A DNA stretch of 64,000 bases from assembly GCF_001429395.1 (NCBI RefSeq), contig NZ_LMJT01000001.1, positions 708,024-772,023 on the forward strand, given 5' to 3'. This stretch comes from Allobosea sp. Root381. GTDB taxonomy: Bacteria > Pseudomonadota > Alphaproteobacteria > Rhizobiales > Beijerinckiaceae. A program made the translations under genes and the position numbers. The notes beneath the pieces are model-generated. The model had not been told where the DNA came from, did no database searches, and saw only the letters and a list, made by a program, of their open reading frames with translations. Of the stretch, positions 34,872 to 43,741 are shown piece by piece. Position 1 is the first letter of the stretch. Every line of letters starts with the position of its first letter.

Positions 34872-35908
34872 GGTCGGGTGTCCTCAGGAATGGGCGGCGG
34901 GCGACTCGCCGGCAGCCAGGCCGCCTTCGCCTGCGCTTCGAGCGCGAGACGGCAGACGGTGAAGGTATGGCGCTGCAAAGCCGCCGTTTCGGTGCGTGCG
35001 CCAACATCGGCGATCAGGTTGCGGAAATAGGTCAGCGGCTCGCGCGAGGCGTCGAGATGGCGCGTGCCCGTCTTGTCGACCAGAAAGACATGGTCCGTGC
35101 CCGGCCGGCCGGCGATATCGACATATTTGCGCAGCTCGATCGTACCCTCGGTGCCCAGGATCGTCAGGCGGCCATCGCCCCAGGTCGGGAGCCCGTCGGC
35201 CGTGAACCAGTCGACGCGGATATAGCCCCCTGCCCTGTCGCTGCGCAGCAGGATCTCGCCGAAATCCTGAAACTCGGGCAGGTCGGCCGCGCCGAAATGC
35301 CCGATGCCGGACGAAACGATATCCGCGCCTTCCGAACCGGTGAAATGCAGGAACTGGTCGATCTGGTGCGAGGCGATATCGGTCAGGATACCGCCATAGC
35401 AGGCTGCATCGAAGAACCAGCCCGGCCGGATCGCGCGGTTGAACCGATGCGGCCCGAGCCCGATCGTCTGGACCACGCGGCCGATCGCGCCATCCGCGAT
35501 CAGCTTCCCCGCGACGATCGTCGCAGGCACGACGAAACGCTCGGAAAAGCAGACCGAGAAGATGCGCCCGGTCTCCGCCACCGCCGCCTCCGCCGCGGCG
35601 AGCTGGTCGAGGCTCGTCACGCCCGGCTTGTCGACCATGACGTCCTTGCCGGCACGCATCGCCCTGATCGCTAGCGCGGCGCGCTCGCTCGGGACGCCCG
35701 CACAGACGATCAGCTCGATCGAGGGATCGTCGAGCAGCCGCTGCGCTTCCGCGGGTCGCAAATCCGGGAAGCGCTCCCGGAAGCCGGCGAGGACGCGCGC
35801 ATCGCTCGTCGCCGGGTCGAAGCCGGCGCAATCAGCGCCGGCCTCCAGCAGGCCTTCGACCATGTGATAGATATGGCGATGGTCGAGGCCGATGGCAGCG
35901 AACCGCAT
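34868..35908 (-). CDS. Gfo/Idh/MocA-family oxidoreductase (second)
   Basis: 346 residues from ATG 35908. FAAIGLDHRHIYHMVEGL replaces the classical GxGxxG; DKPGVTS takes the place of EKP. A long C-terminal domain contains ACYGGILTDIASHQIDQFLHF and TILGTEGTIELRKYVD, typical of the family. It lies 10 bp after the solute-binding protein gene and overlaps the partner oxidoreductase. The variant dinucleotide loop could change cofactor preference; that is speculation. Confidence 0.85.
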   Translation of the reverse strand: MRFAAIGLDHRHIYHMVEGLLEAGADCAGFDPATSDARVLAGFRERFPDLRPAEAQRLLDDPSIELIVCAGVPSERAALAIRAMRAGKDVMVDKPGVTSLDQLAAAEAAVAETGRIFSVCFSERFVVPATIVAGKLIADGAIGRVVQTIGLGPHRFNRAIRPGWFFDAACYGGILTDIASHQIDQFLHFTGSEGADIVSSGIGHFGAADLPEFQDFGEILLRSDRAGGYIRVDWFTADGLPTWGDGRLTILGTEGTIELRKYVDIAGRPGTDHVFLVDKTGTRHLDASREPLTYFRNLIADVGARTETAALQRHTFTVCRLALEAQAKAAWLPASRPPPIPEDTRP

Positions 35909-35918
35909 GGGCCAGTCC

Positions 35919-37100
35919 CTACTTCGGCGTATGGCCGACGCCGATCTCCTGGTCCCAGCGCCGGAAGGCGGCAACGAGGCGCTCCGGCGTCAGCGGCGGC
36001 CGGGTCGGCAGGGATTTGATCAACTCGTCATATTTCGGGCGGCCATATTCTGCGAGCACGTCGCGGCTCTCCTGCGGCGCCATGTCGAGGGTCACGCCCT
36101 TCACCGCCGGGCCCGGGTAGAAATAGCCCTTGTCATAGGTGGCGGCCTGCGCCTCGGGCTTGAGCATGTAGGACATCAGCGCCAGCACCGCCTTGACCTT
36201 GTCGGCCGGCACACCCTTGGGGATGCACATGAACTGCGTGTCCGGGATCCAGTGCGTATTGGCGAGGACGAAGACCTCGGCCTCCTTCGGAACGATGCCG
36301 AGCGCGCGCGGGTTGATGTCCCAGCCGCAGGTCGAGACGATGACGTCGCGCGTGCCTTCGCCGAGCTCCTTCATCGTCGGCGTCGTGCCGCCCGGATAAT
36401 AATCGATGCCGGTGCCGAGCTCCTTGAGATAGGCCCAGCTCTTGTCCCAGCCCTTCATCGGGTCGCTCGGGTCGGCATCCCCGAGGATGTAGGGCAGCCC
36501 CTGCAGCCAGGTCCAGCCGGGGCCGGAATTGACGGGACGCGCATAGGTGAAGCGGTTCTTGTTCTGCTTCACATAGGCGAGGAATTCCTCGGCCGTCTTC
36601 GGCACGGTCTTGAGCCTGGCGGGAATGTACTCGAACAGCGGGCCCGACGGCGAATAGACCACCGCGACGCCTTCGTTCTGGCCGAAGTTGCGCTGCATCA
36701 TCAGCGCCTGCTCGTGATAGACATCCTCGGCCTTGGGCAGGCTGGCGGTGTGCGACTTCCAGACATCGATCCACAGCCCCTGCTGGATGCCGTCCGACAT
36801 CGCTCCGGGCCCGGTCAGGACGAGGTCGATATCGACCCGGTTGGCCTCCTGCTGCGCCTTGAGCTTGGCCGGCAGCTCCGGCGAAGGCGCCCGCGAAAAA
36901 TTCAGCCGCGAGATGATCTTCGGATTGTCCTTGGCGAAGCGTTCGATCGCGGCCTGCGTCAGCTGGAGATTGCCGGCGACGTCGATGATGTTGAGCGCAA
37001 CCGGGGCGGAGGGCGCACCCTGCGCATAAGCCCGGCTCGCGGCGAGGGCCGTCAGGCCGGCTGCGCCGGCAACCATGGTGCGGCGTGTCAGATTGGTCAT
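35919..37100 (-). CDS. ABC-type extracellular solute-binding protein (family 1), no adjacent permease
   Basis: 393 residues with a Tat-like leader (TNLTRRTMVAGAAGLTALAASRAYA). The mature chain shows a family-1/PotD-like pattern: LQLTQAAIERFAKDNPKIISR, DIDLVLTGPGAMSDGIQQGLWID, GVAVVYSPSGPLFEYIP, and WDINPRALGIVPKEAE. It should bind a small ligand in the periplasm. No permease or ATPase gene lies beside it; the nearest complete set is at 45948-48776. It is followed closely by the two oxidoreductases. Confidence 0.87.
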   Translation of the reverse strand: MTNLTRRTMVAGAAGLTALAASRAYAQGAPSAPVALNIIDVAGNLQLTQAAIERFAKDNPKIISRLNFSRAPSPELPAKLKAQQEANRVDIDLVLTGPGAMSDGIQQGLWIDVWKSHTASLPKAEDVYHEQALMMQRNFGQNEGVAVVYSPSGPLFEYIPARLKTVPKTAEEFLAYVKQNKNRFTYARPVNSGPGWTWLQGLPYILGDADPSDPMKGWDKSWAYLKELGTGIDYYPGGTTPTMKELGEGTRDVIVSTCGWDINPRALGIVPKEAEVFVLANTHWIPDTQFMCIPKGVPADKVKAVLALMSYMLKPEAQAATYDKGYFYPGPAVKGVTLDMAPQESRDVLAEYGRPKYDELIKSLPTRPPLTPERLVAAFRRWDQEIGVGHTPK

Positions 37101-37274
37101 GTCGTCTCCCTGGGTTGAGGCCTCTTCAAGCATGCGATCTGCACACAGCGGGCCTTTGACTGGCATACTAGTGCACCACTGCGGCGCGCGCCAGTCCATC
37201 GGACGCGGGCCGTGCGACATTCCGCCAAGCGGCCCGTCGATCTCGGTCCACGTCGCTTGCATCCAGGGTGAGAA

Positions 37275-38054
37275 TCAGCCGCTCAGGCCATCCCGCGGGG
37301 CGGCGACCGACAGCCCGAGGACCTTGTGCCTTTCGATCAGTTCGGCGACGTAGCCGGTCTCGATGGCCAGCCTCACGAAGCGTTGCAGATAGTCGATGGC
37401 CGCGCCGGCGGCTTTCGGCACGCCAAGCGCCTGCTGCACCGCCATGAAGCGACCGGGCAGCAGGCGCGTACCGGGAAGGTTTTCGACATCCTCGATCAGT
37501 TTCGGCCTCAGACCAGCGAGGGCGTCGAGATTTTGCGCCGTGAAGAGCGCGGTGGCTGCGTCGAAGCCGTCCGCGGTCAGGAGCTCGGCCTGGCCGATGT
37601 TGCGTTCGAGCCAGAGGCCATAGGCGGTGCGCGCGGCGACGGCGATGCGCCGGCCGGGCTGGTCGACCTGCGATGCCTCCTGCAGCGGCGAGTTGGCCGG
37701 CACGAGATAGGTCGCCTCGATCTCGCTGTAGGGAGCGGTGAAATCGATCGCGGCGGCGCGCTGGGGCTCCGCGCCCAGCAGCGCGACATCCCATTCGTCG
37801 CGCTCCGCCGCATCGGCGACGAGCCCGGGCGACGCGTAGGCGACGGGCACGAGCGGCAGGTCGAGGCTGTGTGCCAGTGCGGCGGCCATGTCCGGCGAGA
37901 CGCCGGCAGGACCGCCATCGGCTCCGCGGCTCGAAACCAGCAGGAAATTCGAGAGATTGATCCCGGCCCGCAGCGCGCCATGCCGGGACAGGGCGTTGCG
38001 CAGATCGGGCGGCGCGGTGCCGAGGCGGGCTTTGATCGTCGACAGGCGGTCCAT
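37275..38054 (-). CDS. Solute-binding-protein-fold (SBP_bac_3-like) protein without a signal peptide
   Basis: 259 residues. GALRAGINLSNFLLVS, PAGVSPDMAAALAHSLDLPL, DEWDVALLGAEPQRAAAIDFTAPYSEIEATY, and YGLWLERNIGQAEL follow the amino-acid-binding family 3 layout. The N-terminus (MDRLSTIKARLGTAPPDLRN) is not a signal peptide, so the protein should stay in the cytoplasm. It may be a cytoplasmic ligand sensor or an enzyme of this fold. It is divergent from the methyltransferase gene tam. Confidence 0.8.
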   Translation of the reverse strand: MDRLSTIKARLGTAPPDLRNALSRHGALRAGINLSNFLLVSSRGADGGPAGVSPDMAAALAHSLDLPLVPVAYASPGLVADAAERDEWDVALLGAEPQRAAAIDFTAPYSEIEATYLVPANSPLQEASQVDQPGRRIAVAARTAYGLWLERNIGQAELLTADGFDAATALFTAQNLDALAGLRPKLIEDVENLPGTRLLPGRFMAVQQALGVPKAAGAAIDYLQRFVRLAIETGYVAELIERHKVLGLSVAAPRDGLSG

Positions 38055-38322
38055 GGGCTTCTCCTGATGTCAACAAAGGCGTGGTTGACGGCACGCCTCT
38101 CGGGCTAGATCGCCGTGCGTCCCACCGGACGCGACGTGTCGGTCTATCTCTTTGTTTCAGCATCGTATTTCATCGGAAACCGGATTCCACTTCCCGGTCC
38201 GATGCTCTAACGTGAATCCGGCAAGAGTCGGAATCGACCGGCGAGACAGGCTTCCGGCGAGATCCGAGGTGCCGCGCTCGCCACGAGTTCGGCCTCGTTC
38301 GATCAAGGAACGGAAACACGAC

Positions 38323-39108
38323 ATGCCTTCTCACGTCGACTGGAACGCCGAGCAATATCTGCGCTTCGAGGACGAGCGGACACGACCGTCGATCGATTTG
38401 ATCCAGCGGGTGCGGCTGGCCGACGCGCGGCGCTGCATCGACCTCGGATGCGGTCCAGGCAACAGCACGGAACTTGTCGCGGCGCGTTTCCCTGGCGCGG
38501 CCGTCGAGGGCCTCGATTCCTCGCCGGACATGATCGAGAAGGCGCGAAAGCGGCTGCCGGAATTGTCCTTCGTTCTCGCCGACCTCGAAAGCTGGGAGGC
38601 GCAGGCGCGCTACGACCTGATCTTCGCCAATGCCGTGCTGCAATGGATCCCCGATCATGAACGTCTCTTCGCCCGCCTGACGCGCGGGCTGACGCCGGGC
38701 GGCGTGCTCGCCGTGCAGATGCCGAACAACCTTTCGGAGCCGTCGCATCTGGCGATGTCCGAGGTCGCGGCGGAGGGGCCGTGGGCGCAGCAGCTGGCAC
38801 GCGCGGGCGAGGCGAAGGCCCCGATCGGGAGCTTCTCGGATTATCGCCGCTGGCTGGCGGCGGCAGGGTGCGAGGTCGATCTCTGGCAGACGACCTATGT
38901 CCATGCGCTGAAGGACCATGATGCGATCATCGAATGGTTCAAGAGCACGGGGCTGAAGCCCTATATCGATCCGCTGCCGGCCGAGCAGCGCGCGGCCTTC
39001 CTGGAGCGTTATCGCGAGCGGATCGCGCGGGCCTATCCGGTCGAGGCCGACGGCAAGGTGCTGCTGCGCTTTCCGCGGCTGCTGATCCTGGCGACGCGGC
39101 GCGGCTGA
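38323..39108 (+). CDS. tam: Trans-aconitate 2-methyltransferase
   Basis: 261 residues. SAM motif [11 protein letters not shown], the start [19 protein letters not shown] and [19 protein letters not shown] are characteristic of Tam. The enzyme methylates trans-aconitate, a by-product that inhibits aconitase and the citric acid cycle. ATG 38323 follows AAGGAACGGAA. Its position beside genes that should handle tricarboxylic acids is notable, as aconitate-type intermediates would create its substrate. Confidence 0.9.
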   Translation: MPSHVDWNAEQYLRFEDERTRPSIDLIQRVRLADARRCIDLGCGPGNSTELVAARFPGAAVEGLDSSPDMIEKARKRLPELSFVLADLESWEAQARYDLIFANAVLQWIPDHERLFARLTRGLTPGGVLAVQMPNNLSEPSHLAMSEVAAEGPWAQQLARAGEAKAPIGSFSDYRRWLAAAGCEVDLWQTTYVHALKDHDAIIEWFKSTGLKPYIDPLPAEQRAAFLERYRERIARAYPVEADGKVLLRFPRLLILATRRG

Positions 39109-39125
39109 CGGCATCGCCATTCGGC

Positions 39126-39656
39126 TCACACGAAGCCGGCAAGGCCCGCGAGTGCGGCACATCCGAGCGCTATCAACGGGCTGTTGCGCCATTTCAGCAG
39201 GCTCACCACCGTGAGTGCCGTGATGGCGAGGCTGCCCCAGTGATCGACCGTGACCTTGGAGAGGAGCAGGCCGCTAGACAGGATCAGGCCGATGGTGACC
39301 GGGGCCATGCCGCGCTCGCAGACGCGATACCAGTCGCGGCCGTTGACGCTGCGCCAAATCCGCGAGGCGCCATAGGTAATGAGGAAGGACGGGGTTGCGA
39401 CGGCAATCGTCGCCACCAGGGCGCCGAGGCCGCCGGCGACGCGCCAGCCGATCAGCGTCACCACGATCACATTCGGTCCCGGCGCCGCCTGCGCCAGGGC
39501 GAAGAGGGTCACGAAATCCTGCGCCGCCATCCATTGATGGCGTTCGACGACCGCCGCATGCATCTCCGGCACCACCGCGATGATGCCGCCGATCGACATC
39601 AGCGACAGCGCCGCGAACTGCCAGGCGAGGTCGAAGAGGACGGGCCGCTCGCTCAC
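39126..39656 (-). CDS. CHR-family (chromate transporter-like) protein, C-terminal half type
   Basis: 176 residues starting at a GTG that overlaps the preceding stop (GTGA). It is a short-chain CHR protein with FAALSLMSIGGIIAVVPEMH, LFALAQAAPGPNVIVVTLIGW and four to six hydrophobic helices. Two such halves make one transporter of the ChrA type. The genuine substrate of many CHR pairs is unknown; here the pair terminates an operon of PrpF-like and MmgE/PrpD enzymes. Confidence 0.88.
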   Translation of the reverse strand: MSERPVLFDLAWQFAALSLMSIGGIIAVVPEMHAAVVERHQWMAAQDFVTLFALAQAAPGPNVIVVTLIGWRVAGGLGALVATIAVATPSFLITYGASRIWRSVNGRDWYRVCERGMAPVTIGLILSSGLLLSKVTVDHWGSLAITALTVVSLLKWRNSPLIALGCAALAGLAGFV

Positions 39657-40222
39657 CGCGACCTCGCCGACCAGGCGAGCGCGAGGCTCGCGGGCAGGAT
39701 GGTCGCCAGGAGCAGGAGCAGCGGCACGCGCAGCCAGACCATGGCGAGGATCGTCACCGCGATGACGGGCAGCGCCCGCGCGTCGCCGCGATAGCGCCAG
39801 GCCATCCTCAGCCCCATGCCGAGAATGAGCCCGGCCGCGCAGGCGGCGGCGCCCCGGAACATGCCTTGCACGGCCGGCAGGTGCCCGAAAGCCTGGTACA
39901 GACCGCCGAGCCCGAGCACGATCAGGCAGGGCGCGAGCAAAAGCCCGGCGAAGGCCGAGATCGCGCCGGCCAAGCCACCGAAGCGCGCGCCGATATAGAC
40001 GGCGATGTTCATGACATTGCCGCCCGGCAGGATCTGGCAGAGCGAGAGCGCATTCACGAACTCGTCCTCGTCGAGCCAGCCCTTGCGCTCCACGATCATC
40101 CAGCGCACCCAGGGCAGCACGCCGCCGAAACCCATGATCGAGATACCCGAGAAGGCGAGGAAGAGATCGAGATTGCCCACCCGCCGTTTCGGGATGGGGG
40201 AGGCCCCGGTCTCCGCGCTCAT
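39653..40222 (-). CDS. CHR-family (chromate transporter-like) protein, N-terminal half type
   Basis: 189 residues. LFLAFSGISIMGFGGVLPWVR, EFVNALSLCQILPGGNVMNIAVYIG and further hydrophobic segments match the N-terminal CHR domain (GFGG and PGxN motifs). ATG overlaps the stop of the MmgE/PrpD gene by 4 bp, and its stop overlaps the second half by 4 bp. Both halves are needed for a functional antiporter in split-type systems. Confidence 0.88.
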   Translation of the reverse strand: MSAETGASPIPKRRVGNLDLFLAFSGISIMGFGGVLPWVRWMIVERKGWLDEDEFVNALSLCQILPGGNVMNIAVYIGARFGGLAGAISAFAGLLLAPCLIVLGLGGLYQAFGHLPAVQGMFRGAAACAAGLILGMGLRMAWRYRGDARALPVIAVTILAMVWLRVPLLLLLATILPASLALAWSARSR

Positions 40223-41604
40223 GCCGCCCGGGCCTCTTCGCGCGAGCCGGCAAGCAGCGCCATGAGATGCGTCACCCCATCGCGATCGAGCGTCTCGAAC
40301 GCGTCGCAGAGCGAGACGACCCGCGTGGCCGGCCCCGCGCCGATGGCCGACGTCAGGCAGTCAGCGGCCTTGGCCCGGATGCGCTCGGGCGCAACCGGCC
40401 TGCCCCAGATGCCCGGCGGACCGTCGCATTCCCCGCGAATGTCGCCCCCGGCATGGGTGACGTCGATGCCGAGCGTCATCGCGTCGAAACGGCCCTGGCG
40501 CGTCGGGTCGGGCGCGATCGTGATGCGCTTCAGAAGCGCGACGATGTCGGGAGCGAAACGCCGCTCGTCGGTGAAGCTCGCGACCGTGACGGCACCGTCG
40601 AGCAGGGCCAGCGCGGCGGTATACTGGAAGCTGAACTTGCCGGCGAGCCCGGTCGCCGGGGCGTGCCGGTCGACATAGTCCATCGGCGGACAATGGATGA
40701 CCACGCGCTCGATCGACGCGCCGAGCGGCAGTTGCGCGCGTGCCGCCAGCGCGGCGGTGATGACGAAATGGGTGCCGTACTGGCTCGGATAGAGCTTGTA
40801 GGCCGGTCCGGGCCGCACGATCTGCAGCGCGTCGTGACGCCGCGTCAGTGCGGCGGGATCGAAGCGGTCGCCGAAGAAGGCGCGGCCATAGCCGCGGGGA
40901 TGGCCGAGCGCGTCGGCATCGGCGGTGAAGCCGCGAGCGGCGAGCATGGCGCTCTCGAGGCCGGATGCCGCGGACTGGCCGCAGTGCAGAGCCTTCGTCA
41001 TGCTGCCGATATTGGCCTGGAGCCCGCCCGCACGCGATGCCGCGATCCCGACGGCGTGCGTCAACGCCTCCGGCTCCAGCCCGAGCAGAAATCCGCAGGC
41101 CGCAGCGCTGCCGATCGGCCCGACGGCGCCCGGCGGGTGGAAGACGAGTTCGCCCGGCTCGAACTGGCCGGAGGCGAGCCGCAGCCGCTCCTGCGCCTCG
41201 ATGCCGATGGCGAGCGCGCTCAGGATGCGCTCCCCCAGCGGGCGGTCGGAAGAGGCCGCCCCGGTTTCGGCCAGCGCCATCAGGGCCGGCAGCGTCGTCG
41301 ACAGCGAATGATTGGCCGGATTCCACATCGGCTCGAAATCGAGCACATGCATGGCGGCACCGTTGATCCTGGCCGCGTCGGCGGGTGAAACACGCTTCTC
41401 GCGCCCGATCAGCGCGGCTGAAGCCGCCCTTTGTGCTTCGGGCGCCACCTCCGCCAGGATGGTCGGCCCTTTCTCGCCTGCTCCGAGGGCGGCGACCGCC
41501 AGCCCGTCCAGGACGAGGCTTCTCGCGGCCTGCCTTGCGGTGTCGTCGAGGCCGGCCTCGGCCAGGCCGAGCAGGGTCGTGGTGAAAGCGGCGGTCAGGC
41601 TCAT
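40219..41604 (-). CDS. MmgE/PrpD family protein (first of three)
   Basis: 461 residues: LVLDGLAVAALGAGEKGP, AARINGAAMHVLDFEPMWNPANHSL, ALAIGIEAQERL, GPIGSAAACGFLLGLEPEAL, MTKALHCGQSAASGLESA, and YKLYPSQYGTHFVITAALA. The fold covers 2-methylcitrate dehydratase, cis-aconitate decarboxylase and iminodisuccinate epimerase, all acting on polycarboxylic acids. The gene is embedded by 4-bp overlaps between the prpF-like gene and the chrA pair. The substrate is not predictable from sequence; it is about 470 residues in related enzymes, so the length is normal. Confidence 0.9.
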   Translation of the reverse strand: MSLTAAFTTTLLGLAEAGLDDTARQAARSLVLDGLAVAALGAGEKGPTILAEVAPEAQRAASAALIGREKRVSPADAARINGAAMHVLDFEPMWNPANHSLSTTLPALMALAETGAASSDRPLGERILSALAIGIEAQERLRLASGQFEPGELVFHPPGAVGPIGSAAACGFLLGLEPEALTHAVGIAASRAGGLQANIGSMTKALHCGQSAASGLESAMLAARGFTADADALGHPRGYGRAFFGDRFDPAALTRRHDALQIVRPGPAYKLYPSQYGTHFVITAALAARAQLPLGASIERVVIHCPPMDYVDRHAPATGLAGKFSFQYTAALALLDGAVTVASFTDERRFAPDIVALLKRITIAPDPTRQGRFDAMTLGIDVTHAGGDIRGECDGPPGIWGRPVAPERIRAKAADCLTSAIGAGPATRVVSLCDAFETLDRDGVTHLMALLAGSREEARAA

Positions 41605-42782
41605 TCGGCGGCCAGCCTCGCCGGCTCGGCCGCCTGTCGCGGCTGATAATAGACATGCCCGTCGAACAGGCGCCGCGCGGTGCGGTAGACCGCGCCGTGA
41701 ACCGCCCGGGCCCGTGCCGGATCGTCGGCATGCGCGACCTCGGCATCGACGACCGTGGTGCCTGAGGGATGGGCAACGGTGATCGGGCCGCCATCCTGCC
41801 GCGCCAGTTCATGGGGCAGCGAACCCGCGACGCGCACGGCGATCGCGAGGCAGGTCGCACCCGTGATCGGCACGGCTCGATGCGGCTGGCCGATCGAGAT
41901 CATCCGGATGGCGATCGACATCTCGTCGGCTTTGATGATCCGGCCCGAGAGCGTCGGCATCTCCGCCGGAGCGGCGATCATCGCAACCTTCGGCACGCTT
42001 GGAATCTTCGCCGCGGTCGCCTCGTCCGGGGCAATCCCCATCGCCACGGAGGCTGCACAGCGGATAGCTTCCATCCGCTGCAGGAACGCGCCGTCCCGCT
42101 CCAGTTCGTCGGGCAGTTCGCGCCCGCTCTTGGCCAGCACCGAGGCTCTGACGAAGACGCAAGGATTAGCGGCGTCGACCATCGAGACCTCGATTTCGCC
42201 GAGGCCCACCACCGTCAGCCGGTCGCGCGCCTGGCCGGTCGGCAGAAGCCGGCCCGTCTTGGTTCCGCCGGGATCGACGAATTCGAGCCTCACCGGCGCG
42301 CCGGTACCGGCGACCCCGTCGATGCCGAGCTCGCCCTGCGTCGCGGGCTCTCCATCGGACATCGGGAAGCGCGCGACGATCACCTTGCCGGTATTGGTGT
42401 TGTGGACGCGGACAGCCGCCTCACCGTCCGCCGGGACGGATGCAAGCCCTTCCATCACGGCAAACGGGCCCATCGCCGAGGACATGTTGCCGCAATTGCC
42501 GCTGTAGTCGACGACGGCCTCCTTCACCGCGACCTGCGCAAATGTGTAGTCGATATCGGCATCGGAGCGGCTGGAGGGCCCAACGATGCAGACCTTCGAG
42601 ACCGACGAGACCCCGCCACCCATGCCGTCGAGCTGGCGGCCATTGCCGTCCGGCGATCCCATCACCGCCAGGAAGATCGCGTCCCAGTCCGCAGGGTCGG
42701 ATGGCAGGTCGCTGCGGTTGAAGACGACCGCTTTCGAGGTTCCGCCACGCATGAAACTGGCTCTCAAGCGGGATTGAGGCAT
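41601..42782 (-). CDS. PrpF-like isomerase (methylaconitate/oxalomesaconate tautomerase family)
   Basis: 393 residues. LRASFMRGGTSKAVVFNRSDLP, DGNGRQLDGMGGGVSSVSKVCIVG, VDYSGNCGNMSSAMGPFA, and RVHNTNTGKVIV are typical of the PrpF family (diaminopimelate epimerase-like fold). It shifts double bonds or cis/trans geometry in unsaturated polycarboxylates such as 2-methylaconitate. The Cys in GNCGN is the usual active-site residue. It is first in the operon, with a TGTATACA site 24 bases before the ATG. Confidence 0.92.
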   Translation of the reverse strand: MPQSRLRASFMRGGTSKAVVFNRSDLPSDPADWDAIFLAVMGSPDGNGRQLDGMGGGVSSVSKVCIVGPSSRSDADIDYTFAQVAVKEAVVDYSGNCGNMSSAMGPFAVMEGLASVPADGEAAVRVHNTNTGKVIVARFPMSDGEPATQGELGIDGVAGTGAPVRLEFVDPGGTKTGRLLPTGQARDRLTVVGLGEIEVSMVDAANPCVFVRASVLAKSGRELPDELERDGAFLQRMEAIRCAASVAMGIAPDEATAAKIPSVPKVAMIAAPAEMPTLSGRIIKADEMSIAIRMISIGQPHRAVPITGATCLAIAVRVAGSLPHELARQDGGPITVAHPSGTTVVDAEVAHADDPARARAVHGAVYRTARRLFDGHVYYQPRQAAEPARLAAE

Positions 42783-42805
42783 CAGATCTCTCCTTCGAAT
42801 GCCGC

Positions 42806-42823
42806 TGTATACAATTACGTACA
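42806..42823. promoter_or_regulatory. Candidate GntR-type operator TGTATACAATTACGTACA
   Basis: Near-symmetric sequence between the divergent prpF-like and GntR genes; core CTGTATACAA fits the T-GT-N-AC-A dyad of FCD-class GntR regulators. A related TGTATACA-containing sequence sits at 55879. Both are followed shortly on the + strand by AAGAATGC. Confidence 0.5.
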
Positions 42824-43028
42824 AGAATGCTATCGGCTTGTCGATGCGTTCGATAAGCCAGCGAATTCCGGCCTTCGATGCGGCGCTCTCCGCAGCGCAC
42901 GAAGCGGTTGCGCCGTGCCTCGAAATTCTGCCGGATATCATCGCTCGGCCCTTCTCGATCCGCGAGCGCGCAGTTACCGATCTTCCGGTGCGGAACACCG
43001 GGTGCCGCAACGCGCGCGGGAGATCGCC

Positions 43029-43733
43029 ATGAACGACGAGACTGCACTGCTCGACCGGGACCGGTTCGCATCCGCCGCCGACTATGCCTATGCCATGCTG
43101 CGCCGGGAGATCGTCGAAGGCAGGTTCTCGCCGGGGCGAAGGATGCGCGAGATCGAGCTCGCGCAACTGCTCGGGATCAGCCGGACGCCGACGCGCCAGG
43201 CCCTGTCCCGGCTTGAGATCGAGGGCCTGCTCGACCTGAGGCCCCGCATGGGCCTCGTCGTGTCGGTCCTGGATGAGGATGCGGTCGAGGAACTCTACGA
43301 GATGCGCGCGGCCGTCGAGGGCACCGCAGCGGCCATGGCCGCGCGCCATGCCAGCCCGCGCGACATCGCGCTGCTGACCCGCCTTCTCGAACAGGAAGCG
43401 GCGCTGACGCCGGAGCCCAATGCGCTTTATCGGCATAATCGCGAATTGCACGAGGCCATCCATACGGCGGCGCATAATCGCTATCTCGGCAAGAGCCTGA
43501 ATGCACTGCACGATGCGATCGCCCTGCTCGGCCCGACGACGCTCGCGGCGAGCGGGCGGCCCGCGATCGCCCATGCCGAACACGCCGCGATCATCCAGGC
43601 GATCGTCGAGCGTGACGATGCGAGGGCCGAACGGCTGGCCCAGGCCCATATCCTCGGCGCATTGGAGGTTCGCCGCGGTATCCTCGAACGAGAGCGCAAG
43701 CGCGACCGCGGCGGGGATAGCGAGGGCGGATGA
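43029..43733 (+). CDS. GntR-family regulator, FCD (FadR-like) subgroup (first)
   Basis: 234 residues. Winged helix at about 20-80 (YAYAMLRREIVEGRFSPGRRM, ELAQLLGISRTPTRQALSRLE) and an all-helical FCD ligand domain (VEELYEMRAAVEGTAAAMAA, HNRELHEAIHTAAHNRYL, HAAIIQAIVERDDARAERLAQAHI) with the usual Asp/His metal-binding pattern. It is divergent from the prpF-mmgE-chr operon and convergent with the lyase gene. Regulation of the prpF operon, with a carboxylic acid ligand, is the natural inference. Confidence 0.9.
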   Translation: MNDETALLDRDRFASAADYAYAMLRREIVEGRFSPGRRMREIELAQLLGISRTPTRQALSRLEIEGLLDLRPRMGLVVSVLDEDAVEELYEMRAAVEGTAAAMAARHASPRDIALLTRLLEQEAALTPEPNALYRHNRELHEAIHTAAHNRYLGKSLNALHDAIALLGPTTLAASGRPAIAHAEHAAIIQAIVERDDARAERLAQAHILGALEVRRGILERERKRDRGGDSEGG

Positions 43734-43741
43734 GGACGGCT

